Of a stretch of 64,000 nucleotides of DNA, positions 46,872-57,431 are shown piece after piece. The position numbers and the translations under genes are program-made. The notes under the pieces were generated by a model, which worked only from the letters and a program-made list of their open reading frames with translations, searched no databases and was not told where the DNA came from. Source of the stretch: Gammaproteobacteria bacterium (GTDB taxonomy: Bacteria > Pseudomonadota > Gammaproteobacteria > Pseudomonadales > Azotimanducaceae); NCBI GenBank assembly GCA_007694905.1, contig REEU01000127.1, positions 1 to 64,000 on the forward strand, read 5' to 3'. The first letter of the stretch is position 1. Every line of letters begins with the position of its first letter.

Positions 46872-48104
46872 CTACAGGTTGTTCTTGAACCAGGCCTTGA
46901 GCCTGTCTACGAAACTGCTTCGGGTATCCCGCCTGCCGCCGCGAAGGCGCACCTGCTCCTCCTGCATGCGGCCATAAATGAGCAGACCCACGCCGGTCGA
47001 GTAGATCGGGTTGCGCACAATGTCCATGAGGCCGTTGACGTTACGCGGAACGCCGATGGTCACCGGCTTGTGGAAAATCTCTTCAGCCAGATCAACCACG
47101 CCCTCGATCTTCGAAGACCCTCCCGTGAGCACGATGCCCGCGGCGATCAGATCCTCGTAGCCACTGCGCCGCAGTTCGGCCTGCACCAGGGTGAACAGCT
47201 CGTCGTAGCGCGGCTCGACCACTTCAGCGAGCATCTGCCTGGAGAGTGCTCGCGGCGGTTTGTCGCCCACGCCTGGCACCTTGATGGTCTCGTCTGCGCC
47301 AGCGAGTTGGGTCAGCGCACAGGCGTACTTGATCTTGATTTCCTCGGCATGCGGGGTAGGCGTACGCAAAGCCATGGCGATGTCGTTGGTCACCTGATCG
47401 CCAGCAATCGGAATGACCGCTGTGTGGCGGATTGCGCCCTCCGTGAAGATTGCGATGTCGGTGGTGCCGCCGCCAATGTCGACCAGACAGACACCGAGTT
47501 CTTTCTCGTCCTCCGTGAGCACTGCGTAGCTCGACGCCAACTGCTCGAGAATCACGTCGCGCACTTCGAGCCCGCACCGGCGCACACACTTCTCGATGTT
47601 TTGGGCTGCATTCACCGCACACGTCACGAGATGCACCTTCGCCTCCAGCCGGACACCGGACATGCCAAGCGGCTCCTTGACGCCCTCCTGACTGTCGATG
47701 ACGTACTCCTGGGGAACGATGTGAAGCACCTTCTGATCGGCAGGGATCGCCACGGCCTGCGCAGCGTCGATGACGCGATCCACGTCGGACTGCATCACTT
47801 CCTTGTCTCGAATCGCGACGATTCCGTGGGAGTTGAGACTCCGAATATGGCTACCGGCGATGCCGGTATAGACCGCATCGATCTGGCAGCCAGCCATGAG
47901 TTCCGCCTCCTCCACCGCGCGCTGGATAGATTGCACGGTGGACTCGATGTTCACGACAACGCCCTTCTTCAGGCCGCGGGATGGGTGAGAACCGAGACCA
48001 ATCACCTCGATCGTCCCGTCACTGCCAAGCTCGCCGACAATAGCCACGACCTTGGACGTACCAATGTCCAGACCGACGATGATCTGACTTGCACTCGTCG
48101 CCAT
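46872..48104 (-). CDS. ftsA: Cell division actin-like protein FtsA
   Basis: A 410-residue membrane-tethered actin homologue. Motifs: IIVGLDIGTSKVVAIVGE, VDIGGGTTDIAIF and TGGSSKIEGV; the C-terminal amphipathic helix DRLKAWFKNNL is the membrane anchor. ATG 48104 lies 4 nt after the ftsQ stop. A frame extension to 48338 lies in ftsQ and is not used. Confidence 0.96.
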   Translation of the reverse strand: MATSASQIIVGLDIGTSKVVAIVGELGSDGTIEVIGLGSHPSRGLKKGVVVNIESTVQSIQRAVEEAELMAGCQIDAVYTGIAGSHIRSLNSHGIVAIRDKEVMQSDVDRVIDAAQAVAIPADQKVLHIVPQEYVIDSQEGVKEPLGMSGVRLEAKVHLVTCAVNAAQNIEKCVRRCGLEVRDVILEQLASSYAVLTEDEKELGVCLVDIGGGTTDIAIFTEGAIRHTAVIPIAGDQVTNDIAMALRTPTPHAEEIKIKYACALTQLAGADETIKVPGVGDKPPRALSRQMLAEVVEPRYDELFTLVQAELRRSGYEDLIAAGIVLTGGSSKIEGVVDLAEEIFHKPVTIGVPRNVNGLMDIVRNPIYSTGVGLLIYGRMQEEQVRLRGGRRDTRSSFVDRLKAWFKNNL

Positions 48105-48108
48105 CCGG

Positions 48109-48837
48109 TCAGAACCCCTTTGCCAATTGTCGTGATTCGCTGCTTTGTCCAGGCTCTCGCCACGCCACAGCGATCCCGTTGTCGTACCGCAGGTCGATGC
48201 GTGCCACTCGCGCGAGTCCTTCGGGAAACTGTTGCCGCAGCACCAGATCAAGGCGGTGCAGGCGGGCGCCCATGTCCCGACTCCCGAACACCAATTCCGG
48301 CCCATCCTTGATGCGCACGTGGACACTGCCTTCCGCATCCATCACCAGCGCTTCCATGCGCAGCTCGTGAGGTCGCAACACATCGGCAATGCGTTGAAAG
48401 GTCTGCATGATCAACTCGGCGCTGTCGTCCGGTCCCGCCAGATGCGGCAACGCATCGGCACCTACCAGTTCCAGCGGCTCGATGACGCGTCCACGCGCCG
48501 AAAGCAATGCGCCGTCGCGCCATCGCGCCAGCGCCGCCTCGGCGCGGACCTCGACGCGAATGCCGTCGGGCCAGGCGCGCCACAAGGCAACGCTGTCCAC
48601 CCAGGATTCATCCTCCAGCAGCTCGCGCATGCCGTGCGTGTCTACGCTGAGGACACCGGCTGGAAGGAACAGCGACAGGATTTCCGTCGCTCGCGCCCGC
48701 TCGGCCGCCGTCAGCTCACCGTCGATCCGCACCACGCCGATGGGCCGATCGAGCGCGAGCCAGCCACGCCAACCGAACGCGACGATCAGCACGATCAACG
48801 TTGCGCCCGTCAGCGATCGCAGCAGCCCCGGAAACAT
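48109..48837 (-). CDS. ftsQ: Cell division protein FtsQ
   Basis: A 242-residue bitopic divisome protein: one membrane helix (about residues 9-27), a POTRA domain starting IGVVRIDGELTAAERARATEIL, and an FtsQ beta domain ending in RIDLRYDNGIAVAWR, which is the typical end motif. ATG 48837 overlaps the murC stop by 1 nt (a GTG 3 nt upstream is possible). In most relatives ddlB stands between murC and ftsQ; here it is absent. Confidence 0.93.
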   Translation of the reverse strand: MFPGLLRSLTGATLIVLIVAFGWRGWLALDRPIGVVRIDGELTAAERARATEILSLFLPAGVLSVDTHGMRELLEDESWVDSVALWRAWPDGIRVEVRAEAALARWRDGALLSARGRVIEPLELVGADALPHLAGPDDSAELIMQTFQRIADVLRPHELRMEALVMDAEGSVHVRIKDGPELVFGSRDMGARLHRLDLVLRQQFPEGLARVARIDLRYDNGIAVAWREPGQSSESRQLAKGF

Positions 48838-50270
48838 CACCGCACCTCCCCGCTGCTGGCAACGAGCGCGCGCGCCAGACTGCCAATGTCGCCGGCACCC
48901 TGTGTGATCAGAACATCGCCGGGCGCAAGCAACTCCTTCAGCAATGCAGGCACCTCCGCCACCTGGTCCGTGAAGACCGGATCCAGCGGACCGCGCTGGC
49001 GTAGGCTGCGCGCCAGGGCTCGGCCATCTGCTCCAGCAACTGGGGCTTCTCCGGCGGCGTACACCTCCAGCAGGATGAGAAGATCAACACCAGCGAGCAC
49101 CCGGACGAAGTCATCGTAGAGGTCCCTGGTCCGCGTATAACGATGCGGCTGATACACCATGACCAGGCGCTGTCCCGGCCAGCAGTCCCGAGCGGTATCG
49201 ATGACGGCGGCGACTTCCGTTGGATGGTGGCCGTAGTCGTCCACCAGTGTGATGGCGCGGCCCTCGACGCTGAGTTCTCGCACCTCGAAGCGACGACCGA
49301 CTCCAGAGTAGCCGGCGAGGCCCGACAGGATCGCGGCATCGTCGATGCCTTCATCCGTCGCCACGGCGATGGCAGCGAGCGCGTTGAGCACGTTGTGGCG
49401 CCCAGGCAGGGGCATACTCACATCGAGGGGCGCCTGACCTTCCCGCAGCACCTGGAACCGACTGCTGCGATCGTGCGTCTCCACATTCTCCGCGCGAACC
49501 GCAGCATCTTCCGCAAAGCCATACGTCATCAGCGGGCGGCTGACGGCTCCGAGAACGCTGCGCACATGCTCGTCGTCGATGCAGACGACCGCGAGCCCAT
49601 AGAAAGGCAGGCGGTGCAGAAAGTCGACGAAAGCCCCCTTCAGGCGGGCAAAGTCACCGCCGTAGGTACCCATATGATCAGCATCGATGTTGGTCAGTAC
49701 GGCAACCATGGGCTGAAGGTGCAGGAACGAGGCATCGCTTTCATCCGCCTCAGCCACCAGGTAGCGGCTGTCCCCGAGCCCGGCATTGGCGCCGGCGCTG
49801 TTGAGCAGACCGCCGATCACGAAGGTGGGATCCTTGCCGGATGCAGCCAGGATCGAGGTGATCAGGCTGGTCGTCGTCGTCTTGCCATGGGTGCCGGCAA
49901 CCGCGATTCCGTGCCGGTAGCGCATGAGTTCACCCAGCATTTCCGCACGCGCAACCACGGGTATACGCTGCTCACGAGCCGCAACCATCTCCGGGTTGTC
50001 AGGATGGATCGCACTCGAGACCACCACCACGTCGGCACCATGCACGTTCCCGGCCCGCTGGCCGATGATCACTTCTGCACCGAGCCTCTCGAGCCGCTCC
50101 GTAGAGTCACTGCGCTGCAGATCCGAGCCCGTCACGACGTAACCCTGATTGCGCAACACCTCCGCGATGCCGCACATGCCCGATCCACCGATGCCAATGA
50201 AATGGATACGACGGATGCGGCGCATTTCCGGAACCATGTGCAGGGGATGCCCAGGTGTCGCAGCGGTCAT
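48837..50270 (-). CDS. murC: UDP-N-acetylmuramate--L-alanine ligase
   Basis: A 477-residue Mur ligase. The N-terminal [18 protein letters not shown], the P-loop [11 protein letters not shown] and the [10 protein letters not shown] motif are diagnostic. The length is normal, so it is not fused to Ddl or MurB. ATG 50270 overlaps the ftsW stop (ATGA, 50267-50270). murG, usually between ftsW and murC, is missing. Confidence 0.96.
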   Translation of the reverse strand: MTAATPGHPLHMVPEMRRIRRIHFIGIGGSGMCGIAEVLRNQGYVVTGSDLQRSDSTERLERLGAEVIIGQRAGNVHGADVVVVSSAIHPDNPEMVAAREQRIPVVARAEMLGELMRYRHGIAVAGTHGKTTTTSLITSILAASGKDPTFVIGGLLNSAGANAGLGDSRYLVAEADESDASFLHLQPMVAVLTNIDADHMGTYGGDFARLKGAFVDFLHRLPFYGLAVVCIDDEHVRSVLGAVSRPLMTYGFAEDAAVRAENVETHDRSSRFQVLREGQAPLDVSMPLPGRHNVLNALAAIAVATDEGIDDAAILSGLAGYSGVGRRFEVRELSVEGRAITLVDDYGHHPTEVAAVIDTARDCWPGQRLVMVYQPHRYTRTRDLYDDFVRVLAGVDLLILLEVYAAGEAPVAGADGRALARSLRQRGPLDPVFTDQVAEVPALLKELLAPGDVLITQGAGDIGSLARALVASSGEVR

Positions 50271-51421
50271 GCCAGCACCTCCCGCTGGCGGGCGCGCCGC
50301 GGATGCTCCGCGTGATGGGCGTTCTCCCAAGCTACCCGGACCAGCAATGCCACCAGGGCACTGGAAACGATCAGGCTGTTACCGCCATAGCTCACCAGCG
50401 GCAGCGTCAGGCCTTTGGTAGGAAGCAGGCCGGTATTGACACCAAGACTGATCAGCGTCTGTATGCCGAGCATGAGCGCCGCACCATAGGCCACCCCGGC
50501 GGCCATCGTCGCTCCGCGTCGCTGGGCCATCCGCCCATGCCACAGGCCCCGAAAGGTGACGGCAAGAAGCGCCGCACAGAGCAGCAGCGCCCCCAGCACA
50601 CCGGTCTCCTCCGCGATCACGGCAAAGATGAAGTCCGTGTGCGCCTCCGGTAGATAGAACAGCTTCTGTAACCCCTCACCCAGCCCGACACCGAACCACT
50701 CGCCGCGGCCGAAGGCGATCAACGCCTGGGTGAGTTGATAGCCGCTGCCGAATTGCACGTCCGGCGCCCAGGGATCGAGGAAGGCCTGCAGGCGTGCGGT
50801 CCGGTAATCGCGCATGCTGATGAGCGCCGCGAGACTGCCCAGCGCCACGACGGTGAGCAGCAGCAGGTGCAGCACACGGGCGCCGGAGAGGAAGAGCAGG
50901 GCCACGGCTGCCGCCATGATCACCACCACCGAACCGAGGTCCGGCTGCGCCAACAGCAGGACAGAGGGGATAGACAGCCATGCCAGCGGCCGCAGGAGCC
51001 CCATGAGCCGGGTCGTGATGATGTCCTGATGTCGCGCCACGTAACCTGCGAGATAAATCACGAGCAGCAATCTCACCGGTTCCGAAGGTTGCAGGGAGAC
51101 GGGGCCGACGGCGATCCAGCGCAGACTGCCGTTCACTTCCCGTCCCAAACCAGGGACCAGGACCAGCGCCAGCAACGCAACCGCAAGCACGAGACAGGCC
51201 CGGTCCAGATGCGCCCAGGAAGCAATGGACACCGACACCACGCCCAGAAAGACAGCCGCTGCCAGCACGAGATAAACGCCGTGGCGCCAGAGGTGATGGA
51301 ACGCATCACCGTGGCGGCTGGCTGCCAGCTCCATGGAGGCGCTCGTCACCGCGATGAGTCCCACGGCCAGCAGCGCGAGCCACAGCCAGAGCAGCAGCGT
51401 GTCCAGCCGCACCGGGTTCAT
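50267..51421 (-). CDS. ftsW: Peptidoglycan polymerase FtsW
   Basis: A 384-residue SEDS-family glycosyltransferase of the divisome with about ten membrane helices. The ending region [20 protein letters not shown] and the extracellular loop segment [20 protein letters not shown] (with the catalytic-type acidic residues in the following loops) are typical. The start overlaps murD (ATGA) and the stop overlaps murC. Confidence 0.95.
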   Translation of the reverse strand: MNPVRLDTLLLWLWLALLAVGLIAVTSASMELAASRHGDAFHHLWRHGVYLVLAAAVFLGVVSVSIASWAHLDRACLVLAVALLALVLVPGLGREVNGSLRWIAVGPVSLQPSEPVRLLLVIYLAGYVARHQDIITTRLMGLLRPLAWLSIPSVLLLAQPDLGSVVVIMAAAVALLFLSGARVLHLLLLTVVALGSLAALISMRDYRTARLQAFLDPWAPDVQFGSGYQLTQALIAFGRGEWFGVGLGEGLQKLFYLPEAHTDFIFAVIAEETGVLGALLLCAALLAVTFRGLWHGRMAQRRGATMAAGVAYGAALMLGIQTLISLGVNTGLLPTKGLTLPLVSYGGNSLIVSSALVALLVRVAWENAHHAEHPRRARQREVLA

Positions 51422-52785
51422 GCCGCACCCCCGCCGAGCCGCTGCACGGCTGCCACGAAACGCTCACCGCGGTCAGCATAGGACTCGAACATGTCGAAAC
51501 TGGCGCAGGCCGGCGCCAGCAGCACCGTGTCTCCAGGCTCCGCTGCCGCCAGCGCCCGCGCCACCGCAGCATCCATGGTGTCGGCGTGCTCGATCGCGCA
51601 GATTCCGTCCAGCGCAGCAGCCAGCAGCGGTGCGTCGGAACCGATCAGCACTGCAGCCTTGACGCAGCGCGAGAAGGGCTCCCGCAGCTGCTGAAAGTCC
51701 GCTCCCTTGCCGAGTCCTCCGGCGATCACCACCAGATTCCGCCGCGGTTCTCCGAGCCCATCGATGGCCGCCCGGCACGCCCCCACATTGGTGGCCTTGG
51801 AATCGTTGATGAACCGCACGCCGCCGATGCAACCCGCCGGCGTGCAGCGGTGAGGCAGCGGACGGAAGGCCCTCACCGCCGGAAAAGCATCCTCCGGTTC
51901 CACGCCAAACGCTGCCGCCATGGCCAGCGCGAAGAGCACGTTCAGTTCGTTGTGGCGCCCAGCCACCGGGAGATCGCTGACGGGAAGCAGAGGGCGCCCC
52001 CGTCCCATCAGCCAGCGCCGGTCATCGGCGCCGGATTCGATGCCCCAGCCATCCGCCGTGGGTGCAGGTCCGGAATACACCGGCACGCGCAACCCGGAGA
52101 AGTCGTCGGGGGGCGCGGTCCACGCATCGTCGCCGCTGAACACCGCCACCTTCGCGCCATGGAAGATGCGATGTTTGGAGCGGGCGTAGGCCTCCATGAA
52201 ACCGTAGCGGTCGAGGTGATCGTCACTGACATTTAGGATGGCCGCGCATTGCGCCTGCATGGAGTCAACGAGATCAAGCTGGAAGCTCGATAGCTCGAGC
52301 ACGAAGCCATCCGCCGGCCGTGACGGCAGCAGATCCAGCGCCGGTGTTCCTAGGTTGCCGCCTACTGCCACTTCGCGATCGGCACCGAGCAGGATGGCAC
52401 CGAGTAGACTGGTCACCGTGCTCTTGCCATTGGTCCCGGTCACGGCAGCGATCGGTGCTTTGGCCGCGCGGGCGAACAGCTCGATGTCACCGGCGACGTC
52501 AAGCCCACGGGACCGAGCCGACTTCAGCAGTGGGTCGTCGGCCGGGATACCGGGGCTAACGGCGATCAATGAAGCTTCGAGGGCGATCGCTGCGTCGAAG
52601 CCGCCGGTGATGACCACCACATCAGGCAGCTCTTCCCGCACCGTATCAACTTCCGGCGGCGCATCCCGGGAATCCATGGCCACCAGACGCCGGCCCTGGG
52701 CATGAAGATGCCGCAGACAGGACAGCCCGGTGACGCCGAGCCCGAGCACGACGCTGAATGGAGCTTTGGGCGCGGCCGGCGTCAT
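51418..52785 (-). CDS. murD: UDP-N-acetylmuramoylalanine--D-glutamate ligase
   Basis: A 455-residue Mur ligase. N-terminal VVLGLGVTGLSCLRHL, P-loop AVTGTNGKSTVTSLLG, and FINDSKATNVGA motif are present. ATG 52785 is 2 nt from the mraY stop; the long frame to 53109 is inside mraY and is not used. The stop overlaps ftsW by 4 nt. Confidence 0.95.
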   Translation of the reverse strand: MTPAAPKAPFSVVLGLGVTGLSCLRHLHAQGRRLVAMDSRDAPPEVDTVREELPDVVVITGGFDAAIALEASLIAVSPGIPADDPLLKSARSRGLDVAGDIELFARAAKAPIAAVTGTNGKSTVTSLLGAILLGADREVAVGGNLGTPALDLLPSRPADGFVLELSSFQLDLVDSMQAQCAAILNVSDDHLDRYGFMEAYARSKHRIFHGAKVAVFSGDDAWTAPPDDFSGLRVPVYSGPAPTADGWGIESGADDRRWLMGRGRPLLPVSDLPVAGRHNELNVLFALAMAAAFGVEPEDAFPAVRAFRPLPHRCTPAGCIGGVRFINDSKATNVGACRAAIDGLGEPRRNLVVIAGGLGKGADFQQLREPFSRCVKAAVLIGSDAPLLAAALDGICAIEHADTMDAAVARALAAAEPGDTVLLAPACASFDMFESYADRGERFVAAVQRLGGGAA

Positions 52786-52787
52786 GC

Positions 52788-53870
52788 TCACCTCAGCTTC
52801 AACGTCGACAAGCCGATGAGAACCAGCACCAGCGCGATGATCCAGAAACGGACGATCACCCGCGGCTCGGGCCAACCCTTGAGCTCGAAGTGATGATGCA
52901 GCGGTGCCATGCGGAAGATGCGGCGGCCGGTGAGCCGGTACGACGTCACCTGCATGATCACGGAAACGGTTTCGAGGACGAACAGGCCTCCCATGATGAA
53001 CAGGACGATTTCCTGCCGAATGATCACGGCGACGAGGCCGAGCGCGGCACCGAGCGCCAGGGCGCCGACGTCCCCCATGAACACCTGGGCAGGGTAGGTG
53101 TTGAACCAAAGGAAGCCGAGTCCGGCACCAATGATCGCACCACAGAAGATCGCCATCTCACCCGCGCCGGCCACGTAAGGGATCTGCAGGTAGGTGGCGA
53201 ATTCCACGTGGCCCGACAGATAGGCCATCAACCCGAGGGCACCGGCCACCATCACCGTGGGCATGATCGCCAGCCCATCGAGACCATCGGTGAGGTTCAC
53301 CGCGTTAGACGTGCCGACGATCACGAAATAGGTGGTGACCAGGTAGAAGATGCCGAGGTCGATGGCCACGGCCTTGAAGAAAGGAACGATCAGCTCCGTC
53401 TCTACCGGGCTTTGCGCGCTGTAATAGAGCATCAGCGCCACGCCGACGGCGATCACCGATTGCCAGAAGTACTTCCAGCGCGCCGGCAGGCCCCGTGGGT
53501 TCTGCGCGACCACCTTGCGGTAGTCGTCGACCCAGCCGATGGCGCCGAAGGACAACGTCACCAGCACCGCGAGCCAGACGAAGCGGTTGCCGAGGTCGCC
53601 CCAGAGTAACAACCCGGAAACGATGGCGATGATGATGAGGGCACCGCCCATGGTGGGCGTGCCCGCCTTCGAGAAGTGCGTTTCGGGGCCGTCGTCGCGC
53701 ACCGCCTGACCGATCTGACGCACCGTGAGCTGCCGGATCATGTAGGGACCGACGAGCAGGGAGATCAGCAGCGCGGTGAGCACTGCGAGGATGGTCCTGA
53801 ACGTCAGGAACTGGAACACACCGAAACCGGTGTGCATCGCCATCAGCATTTCTGTGACCCACAGCAGCAT
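52788..53870 (-). CDS. mraY: Phospho-N-acetylmuramoyl-pentapeptide-transferase
   Basis: A 360-residue polytopic enzyme making lipid I. It has ten predicted helices; motifs [29 protein letters not shown] and the late [12 protein letters not shown] are typical. Preceded by a GGGGAGCG ribosome site in the 14-nt gap after murE, where murF is normally found. Confidence 0.96.
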   Translation of the reverse strand: MLLWVTEMLMAMHTGFGVFQFLTFRTILAVLTALLISLLVGPYMIRQLTVRQIGQAVRDDGPETHFSKAGTPTMGGALIIIAIVSGLLLWGDLGNRFVWLAVLVTLSFGAIGWVDDYRKVVAQNPRGLPARWKYFWQSVIAVGVALMLYYSAQSPVETELIVPFFKAVAIDLGIFYLVTTYFVIVGTSNAVNLTDGLDGLAIMPTVMVAGALGLMAYLSGHVEFATYLQIPYVAGAGEMAIFCGAIIGAGLGFLWFNTYPAQVFMGDVGALALGAALGLVAVIIRQEIVLFIMGGLFVLETVSVIMQVTSYRLTGRRIFRMAPLHHHFELKGWPEPRVIVRFWIIALVLVLIGLSTLKLR

Positions 53871-53884
53871 ATGCGGCGCTCCCC

Positions 53885-55417
53885 CTAGACCCGGGCATGG
53901 CCGACACCGGAGGGCGGGGACGCACTCCGTGTCAGCTCCGCCACAGTGTCGAGGTCGCTGTAGGCCACGCGACCTGCAGGACCGTCCTGATAGTCCTCGT
54001 GCCCTTTGCCAGCCACGAGAATCACGTCACCCGCGTGCGCTTCCGCCAGCGCCAGTTCAATAGCCCGACGCCGGTCACGCTCCACCGCAACATTCGAGCC
54101 TGCAGGGATACCTGCCATGACATCGCGGACAATCGCGTCCCCGTCCTCTTTGCGCGGGTTATCGTCGGTGATCACCAGGAACTCGGCCGCTGCCTGCGCG
54201 GCGCGACCCATCTCCGGACGCTTGCCCGGATCACGCTCGCCGCCACAACCGAACACACACAGTACGCGCCCGTCGAAATGATCCCGCAGCGCCCCCAGCG
54301 CCTTCGCAAGGGCATCCGGTGTGTGGGCGTAATCCACCACCAGGGTGATTCCCCCAGGGTGATTGAACGGCTGCATGCGACCACTCACCGGCGTCACGTC
54401 CGCGACGGCGATCACGTCCGAAAACGCCAACCCCAGTCCACAGAGCAGCGTCATGCATCCCAGTAGATTGGATAGCGCGAAGTCGCCGAGCAGATGTGTC
54501 CGGAATCCGCCGCGACCCCAGGGTGAAACCACCGCGGCGCGCACGCCGTCGCCGTCGGGTTCGAAAGCTTCCAGATGCACCGCCGCCCGGCGATCCCTGA
54601 GGGAGAAGTCGAATACATCCAGCGCAGCCGGAACGTGATCCATCAGCGCCGTTCCGAACGCGTCGTCACGATTGAGCACCGCCACATCCAGCCCCGGCGT
54701 CAGGAACAGTCGACGCTTGCTCTCGCCGTAGGCCGCCATGCTTCCGTGATAGTCGAGATGGTCTCGGCTGAGGTTGGTGAACAACGCACCGGAGAACGTG
54801 ATGCCGGCCACTCGATCCTGATCCAGCGCATGCGAAGACACTTCCATGGCGACCCACGCCGCGCCCGCGTCACGCATCCACGCCAGACTGCGCTGCAGAC
54901 TGATGGCATCCGCGGTCGTCAGGCCGGTGCCACGCAACCGGCCGGGAAAGCCGTTACCGAGAGTCCCGCAGAGCCCCGCCTGAGCGCCGAGCTTCCCCAG
55001 CATTTCCGCAAGATGATGCGTGCAGGACGTTTTACCGTTTGTCCCGGTGACGCCAAGCACCCGCATGGCCCGCGAAGGACTATCGTAGTAGACGGCCGCG
55101 AGCACGCCGGCTGCCGTCCCGAGCTCATCGATGCCGAGGATCACAGCGCCAGCCGCCGCCTCCCGATCTGCTGCGCTCACCGGTCCATCCACGCAGATGA
55201 CGGCCGCGCCCCGCGCCGCCGCCTCTGCGATAAATGCCCTGCCGTCGTGATGAACTCCCCGCATGGCGAGAAACATCTCGCCCGGACGCACTTTCCGGCT
55301 GTCCAGCGTCATGCCGTTGATGTGACGCTGCAGGAGATCGGGGCCATCGGAACCAGGCGCCGGCACGATGCGCGTGGCTTCCAGCAGAGTCATGAGACCG
55401 CGGCTCAGCGCATTCAC
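53885..55417 (-). CDS. murE: UDP-MurNAc-tripeptide ligase (meso-diaminopimelate adding)
   Basis: A 510-residue Mur ligase. P-loop [18 protein letters not shown], and the motif [10 protein letters not shown], whose DNPR sequence marks specificity for meso-diaminopimelate. The length excludes a MurE-MurF fusion. The start is GTG 55417, overlapping the ftsI stop (GTGA); an ATG at 55393 is the alternative. The gene after it is mraY, so murF is missing. Confidence 0.95.
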   Translation of the reverse strand: MNALSRGLMTLLEATRIVPAPGSDGPDLLQRHINGMTLDSRKVRPGEMFLAMRGVHHDGRAFIAEAAARGAAVICVDGPVSAADREAAAGAVILGIDELGTAAGVLAAVYYDSPSRAMRVLGVTGTNGKTSCTHHLAEMLGKLGAQAGLCGTLGNGFPGRLRGTGLTTADAISLQRSLAWMRDAGAAWVAMEVSSHALDQDRVAGITFSGALFTNLSRDHLDYHGSMAAYGESKRRLFLTPGLDVAVLNRDDAFGTALMDHVPAALDVFDFSLRDRRAAVHLEAFEPDGDGVRAAVVSPWGRGGFRTHLLGDFALSNLLGCMTLLCGLGLAFSDVIAVADVTPVSGRMQPFNHPGGITLVVDYAHTPDALAKALGALRDHFDGRVLCVFGCGGERDPGKRPEMGRAAQAAAEFLVITDDNPRKEDGDAIVRDVMAGIPAGSNVAVERDRRRAIELALAEAHAGDVILVAGKGHEDYQDGPAGRVAYSDLDTVAELTRSASPPSGVGHARV

Positions 55418-57114
55418 TGGCCACCTCCCGCTCGGGCCTGCATCAGGGGCGCACCCTCCGGCGGCTCGCTGAGCAAGCGCAGAGCACCAGCAACGACCCG
55501 ACTGAACACCGGCGCTGCGACTGCGCCACCACCGATCTGTTCGCCTTTGGGTTCGTTGATCACCACCACCGTAGCCACGCGTGGGTCCGCGGCGGGTGCA
55601 TAGCCGGCGAAGAAGGCGAGATGCCGCCGGTTGTCGTAGCCCCCAGGCCCCACCTTACGTACCGTCCCGGTCTTGCCGGCAACGGGGTAACCGGGGATCC
55701 GGGCCCGGGCCGCCGTGCCATCGTCTCGGACCACGCCCTCGAGCATGTGGCTGATCTCGGCGGCGAGCGCCGCATCGAGCACCCGCTCACCCGCCTCCGC
55801 AGCATCGAGGCGCAGCAGCGACGGTGCCCGCAGCACGCCGCGATTGGCGAACACCGCGTACGCCTGCGCGAGCTGTAACGGCGTCACTGCCAACCCGTAG
55901 CCGAAGGCGAACGTCACCCGATCAATCAGGGGCCAGCGGGCGCCCTCAGGCAGCACGCCTGAAGTCTCGCCGGGGAAACCGATCCCCGTGATCTGTCCGA
56001 ACCCGAAGCGGCCGAAGGCCTCCCGCAACAGATCGTCATCAAGCGCGAGCGCGATATGCGCAATGCCCACCTGGCTGGAGCGCGCCACGATCTGCTCGAG
56101 ATCAAGCTTGCCGCGATCGAGGGGATCGGTGATCAGCTTGCCGCTCACACGCACCCAGCCCGGGGAGGTGTTGATGATCTCCTCGCGTCGGAGCCGGCCG
56201 GACTCCAGCGCGGCGGCGATGGTGATCGGCTTCACCGTCGAACCCGGCTCGTAGAGATCCGTCACCGCCCGGTTGCGCAGGCGCTCGAACTGGGACGTCA
56301 CCGGAGCATTGGGGTTGTAGGAAGGCCAATTCACCATGGCGAGCACCTCACCGGTGCGCGTGTCCAGAACCACCACAGTTCCTGACTCAGCCTGATACTG
56401 CTTCATGGCCGCCGTCAGTTCCCGGTAGGCCAGATACTGCAGACGCAAGTCGATGGACAGCGTGAGCTCCTGCCCCGGCTCGGACATGGCCAGATACTCG
56501 AGGTCCCGTACGACGCGACCACGACGATCGCGAATCACTCGCTTACGCCCCGGACTGCCGGTCAGCCAGGCATCGTAGGCCAGCTCCAGCCCTTCGATGC
56601 CCTGATCGTCGATATTGGTGATCCCGACCACGTGGGCCGCCACCTCACCGGCAGGATAGAAGCGCCGGTACTCATCCTGCAGGTCGATGCCAGGCACTCC
56701 GAGTGCGGCGATGGACTCAGCCCGATCCGGTGAGACCTGACGCCGCAGATAAAGAAACTCGCGTCCGGCGGCCCGGGCCACCCGGGCCTCGAGATCAGCC
56801 ACCGTGTAGTCCAGGGCCGCTGCCAGTTCCGGAACGGCCGGATGGTCGGCCCGGAACTGCCTTGGATTCACCCACACGGCCGCCACCGGTGTACTCACTG
56901 CCAGAGGCTCACCACGACGGTCACGGATCACGCCCCGCGCAGGCTGAACGCTGAGCGTGCGCACGGTACGCGCATCACCCTGCCGCTTGAGGAAGTTGCG
57001 CTCTTCCTCAGCCTGCAGCATCACGACCCGAGCCGCGACGCCGCCCGCCACCAGCAGCAGCACTGCGGCTGCAGTAAGCAGCCGCCAGGCACCAATGGCC
57101 ACGGGACCGTTCAT
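55414..57114 (-). CDS. ftsI: Septal transpeptidase FtsI (PBP3) with variant SXN motif
   Basis: A 566-residue class B penicillin-binding protein that cross-links septal peptidoglycan. One N-terminal helix (about 11-30). Active-site motifs: STVK (Ser292, Lys295) and KTGT (481-484) are standard, but the second motif reads SSQ (346-348, codon at 56071-56073) where FtsI of E. coli and Pseudomonas has SSN. Start overlaps the ftsL stop (ATGA). Confidence 0.95.
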   Translation of the reverse strand: MNGPVAIGAWRLLTAAAVLLLVAGGVAARVVMLQAEEERNFLKRQGDARTVRTLSVQPARGVIRDRRGEPLAVSTPVAAVWVNPRQFRADHPAVPELAAALDYTVADLEARVARAAGREFLYLRRQVSPDRAESIAALGVPGIDLQDEYRRFYPAGEVAAHVVGITNIDDQGIEGLELAYDAWLTGSPGRKRVIRDRRGRVVRDLEYLAMSEPGQELTLSIDLRLQYLAYRELTAAMKQYQAESGTVVVLDTRTGEVLAMVNWPSYNPNAPVTSQFERLRNRAVTDLYEPGSTVKPITIAAALESGRLRREEIINTSPGWVRVSGKLITDPLDRGKLDLEQIVARSSQVGIAHIALALDDDLLREAFGRFGFGQITGIGFPGETSGVLPEGARWPLIDRVTFAFGYGLAVTPLQLAQAYAVFANRGVLRAPSLLRLDAAEAGERVLDAALAAEISHMLEGVVRDDGTAARARIPGYPVAGKTGTVRKVGPGGYDNRRHLAFFAGYAPAADPRVATVVVINEPKGEQIGGGAVAAPVFSRVVAGALRLLSEPPEGAPLMQARAGGGQ

Positions 57115-57431
57115 GGCTGCACCAGGCGGATGTCGTCGGGCGAGGGCGCCTGCATATCGAGCGTCTCCACGGCCACGGACTCCACCCGGTTGTAGGCAGA
57201 AAAAGTGCTGCGTTCGAGCAACAGCCGGCCGCGCTGCTCCAGCAGCCGATCGTGCTCCAGCCGGGCGCGTTCGAGCTCACCGAACAGCTGCCGGGTTTGA
57301 TGGGATGCAGAGACGGCGCCCAGCGACGACAGCAGAATCGCGACGCCCAGAAGCAGCGCGACCCGCGTCGCGGGCCGCAGAGTCCACTCGTAGAGCGCAT
57401 ACAGCGGATGCTGGGCCCGATGCACGTTCAT
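57111..57431 (-). CDS. ftsL: Cell division protein FtsL
   Basis: A 106-residue bitopic protein: a short cytosolic N-tail, one membrane helix (about 23-43) and a periplasmic leucine-zipper-like coiled coil (FGELERARLEHDRLLEQRGRL) that pairs with FtsB and binds FtsQ. It lies between rsmH and ftsI with 4-nt overlaps on both sides. Confidence 0.92.
   Translation of the reverse strand: MNVHRAQHPLYALYEWTLRPATRVALLLGVAILLSSLGAVSASHQTRQLFGELERARLEHDRLLEQRGRLLLERSTFSAYNRVESVAVETLDMQAPSPDDIRLVQP

Noticed and set aside
48837-53885. Possible fusion of the missing Mur enzymes to neighbours
   Set aside because: MurE (510), MraY (360), MurD (455), FtsW (384) and MurC (477) all have normal single-protein lengths and motifs.
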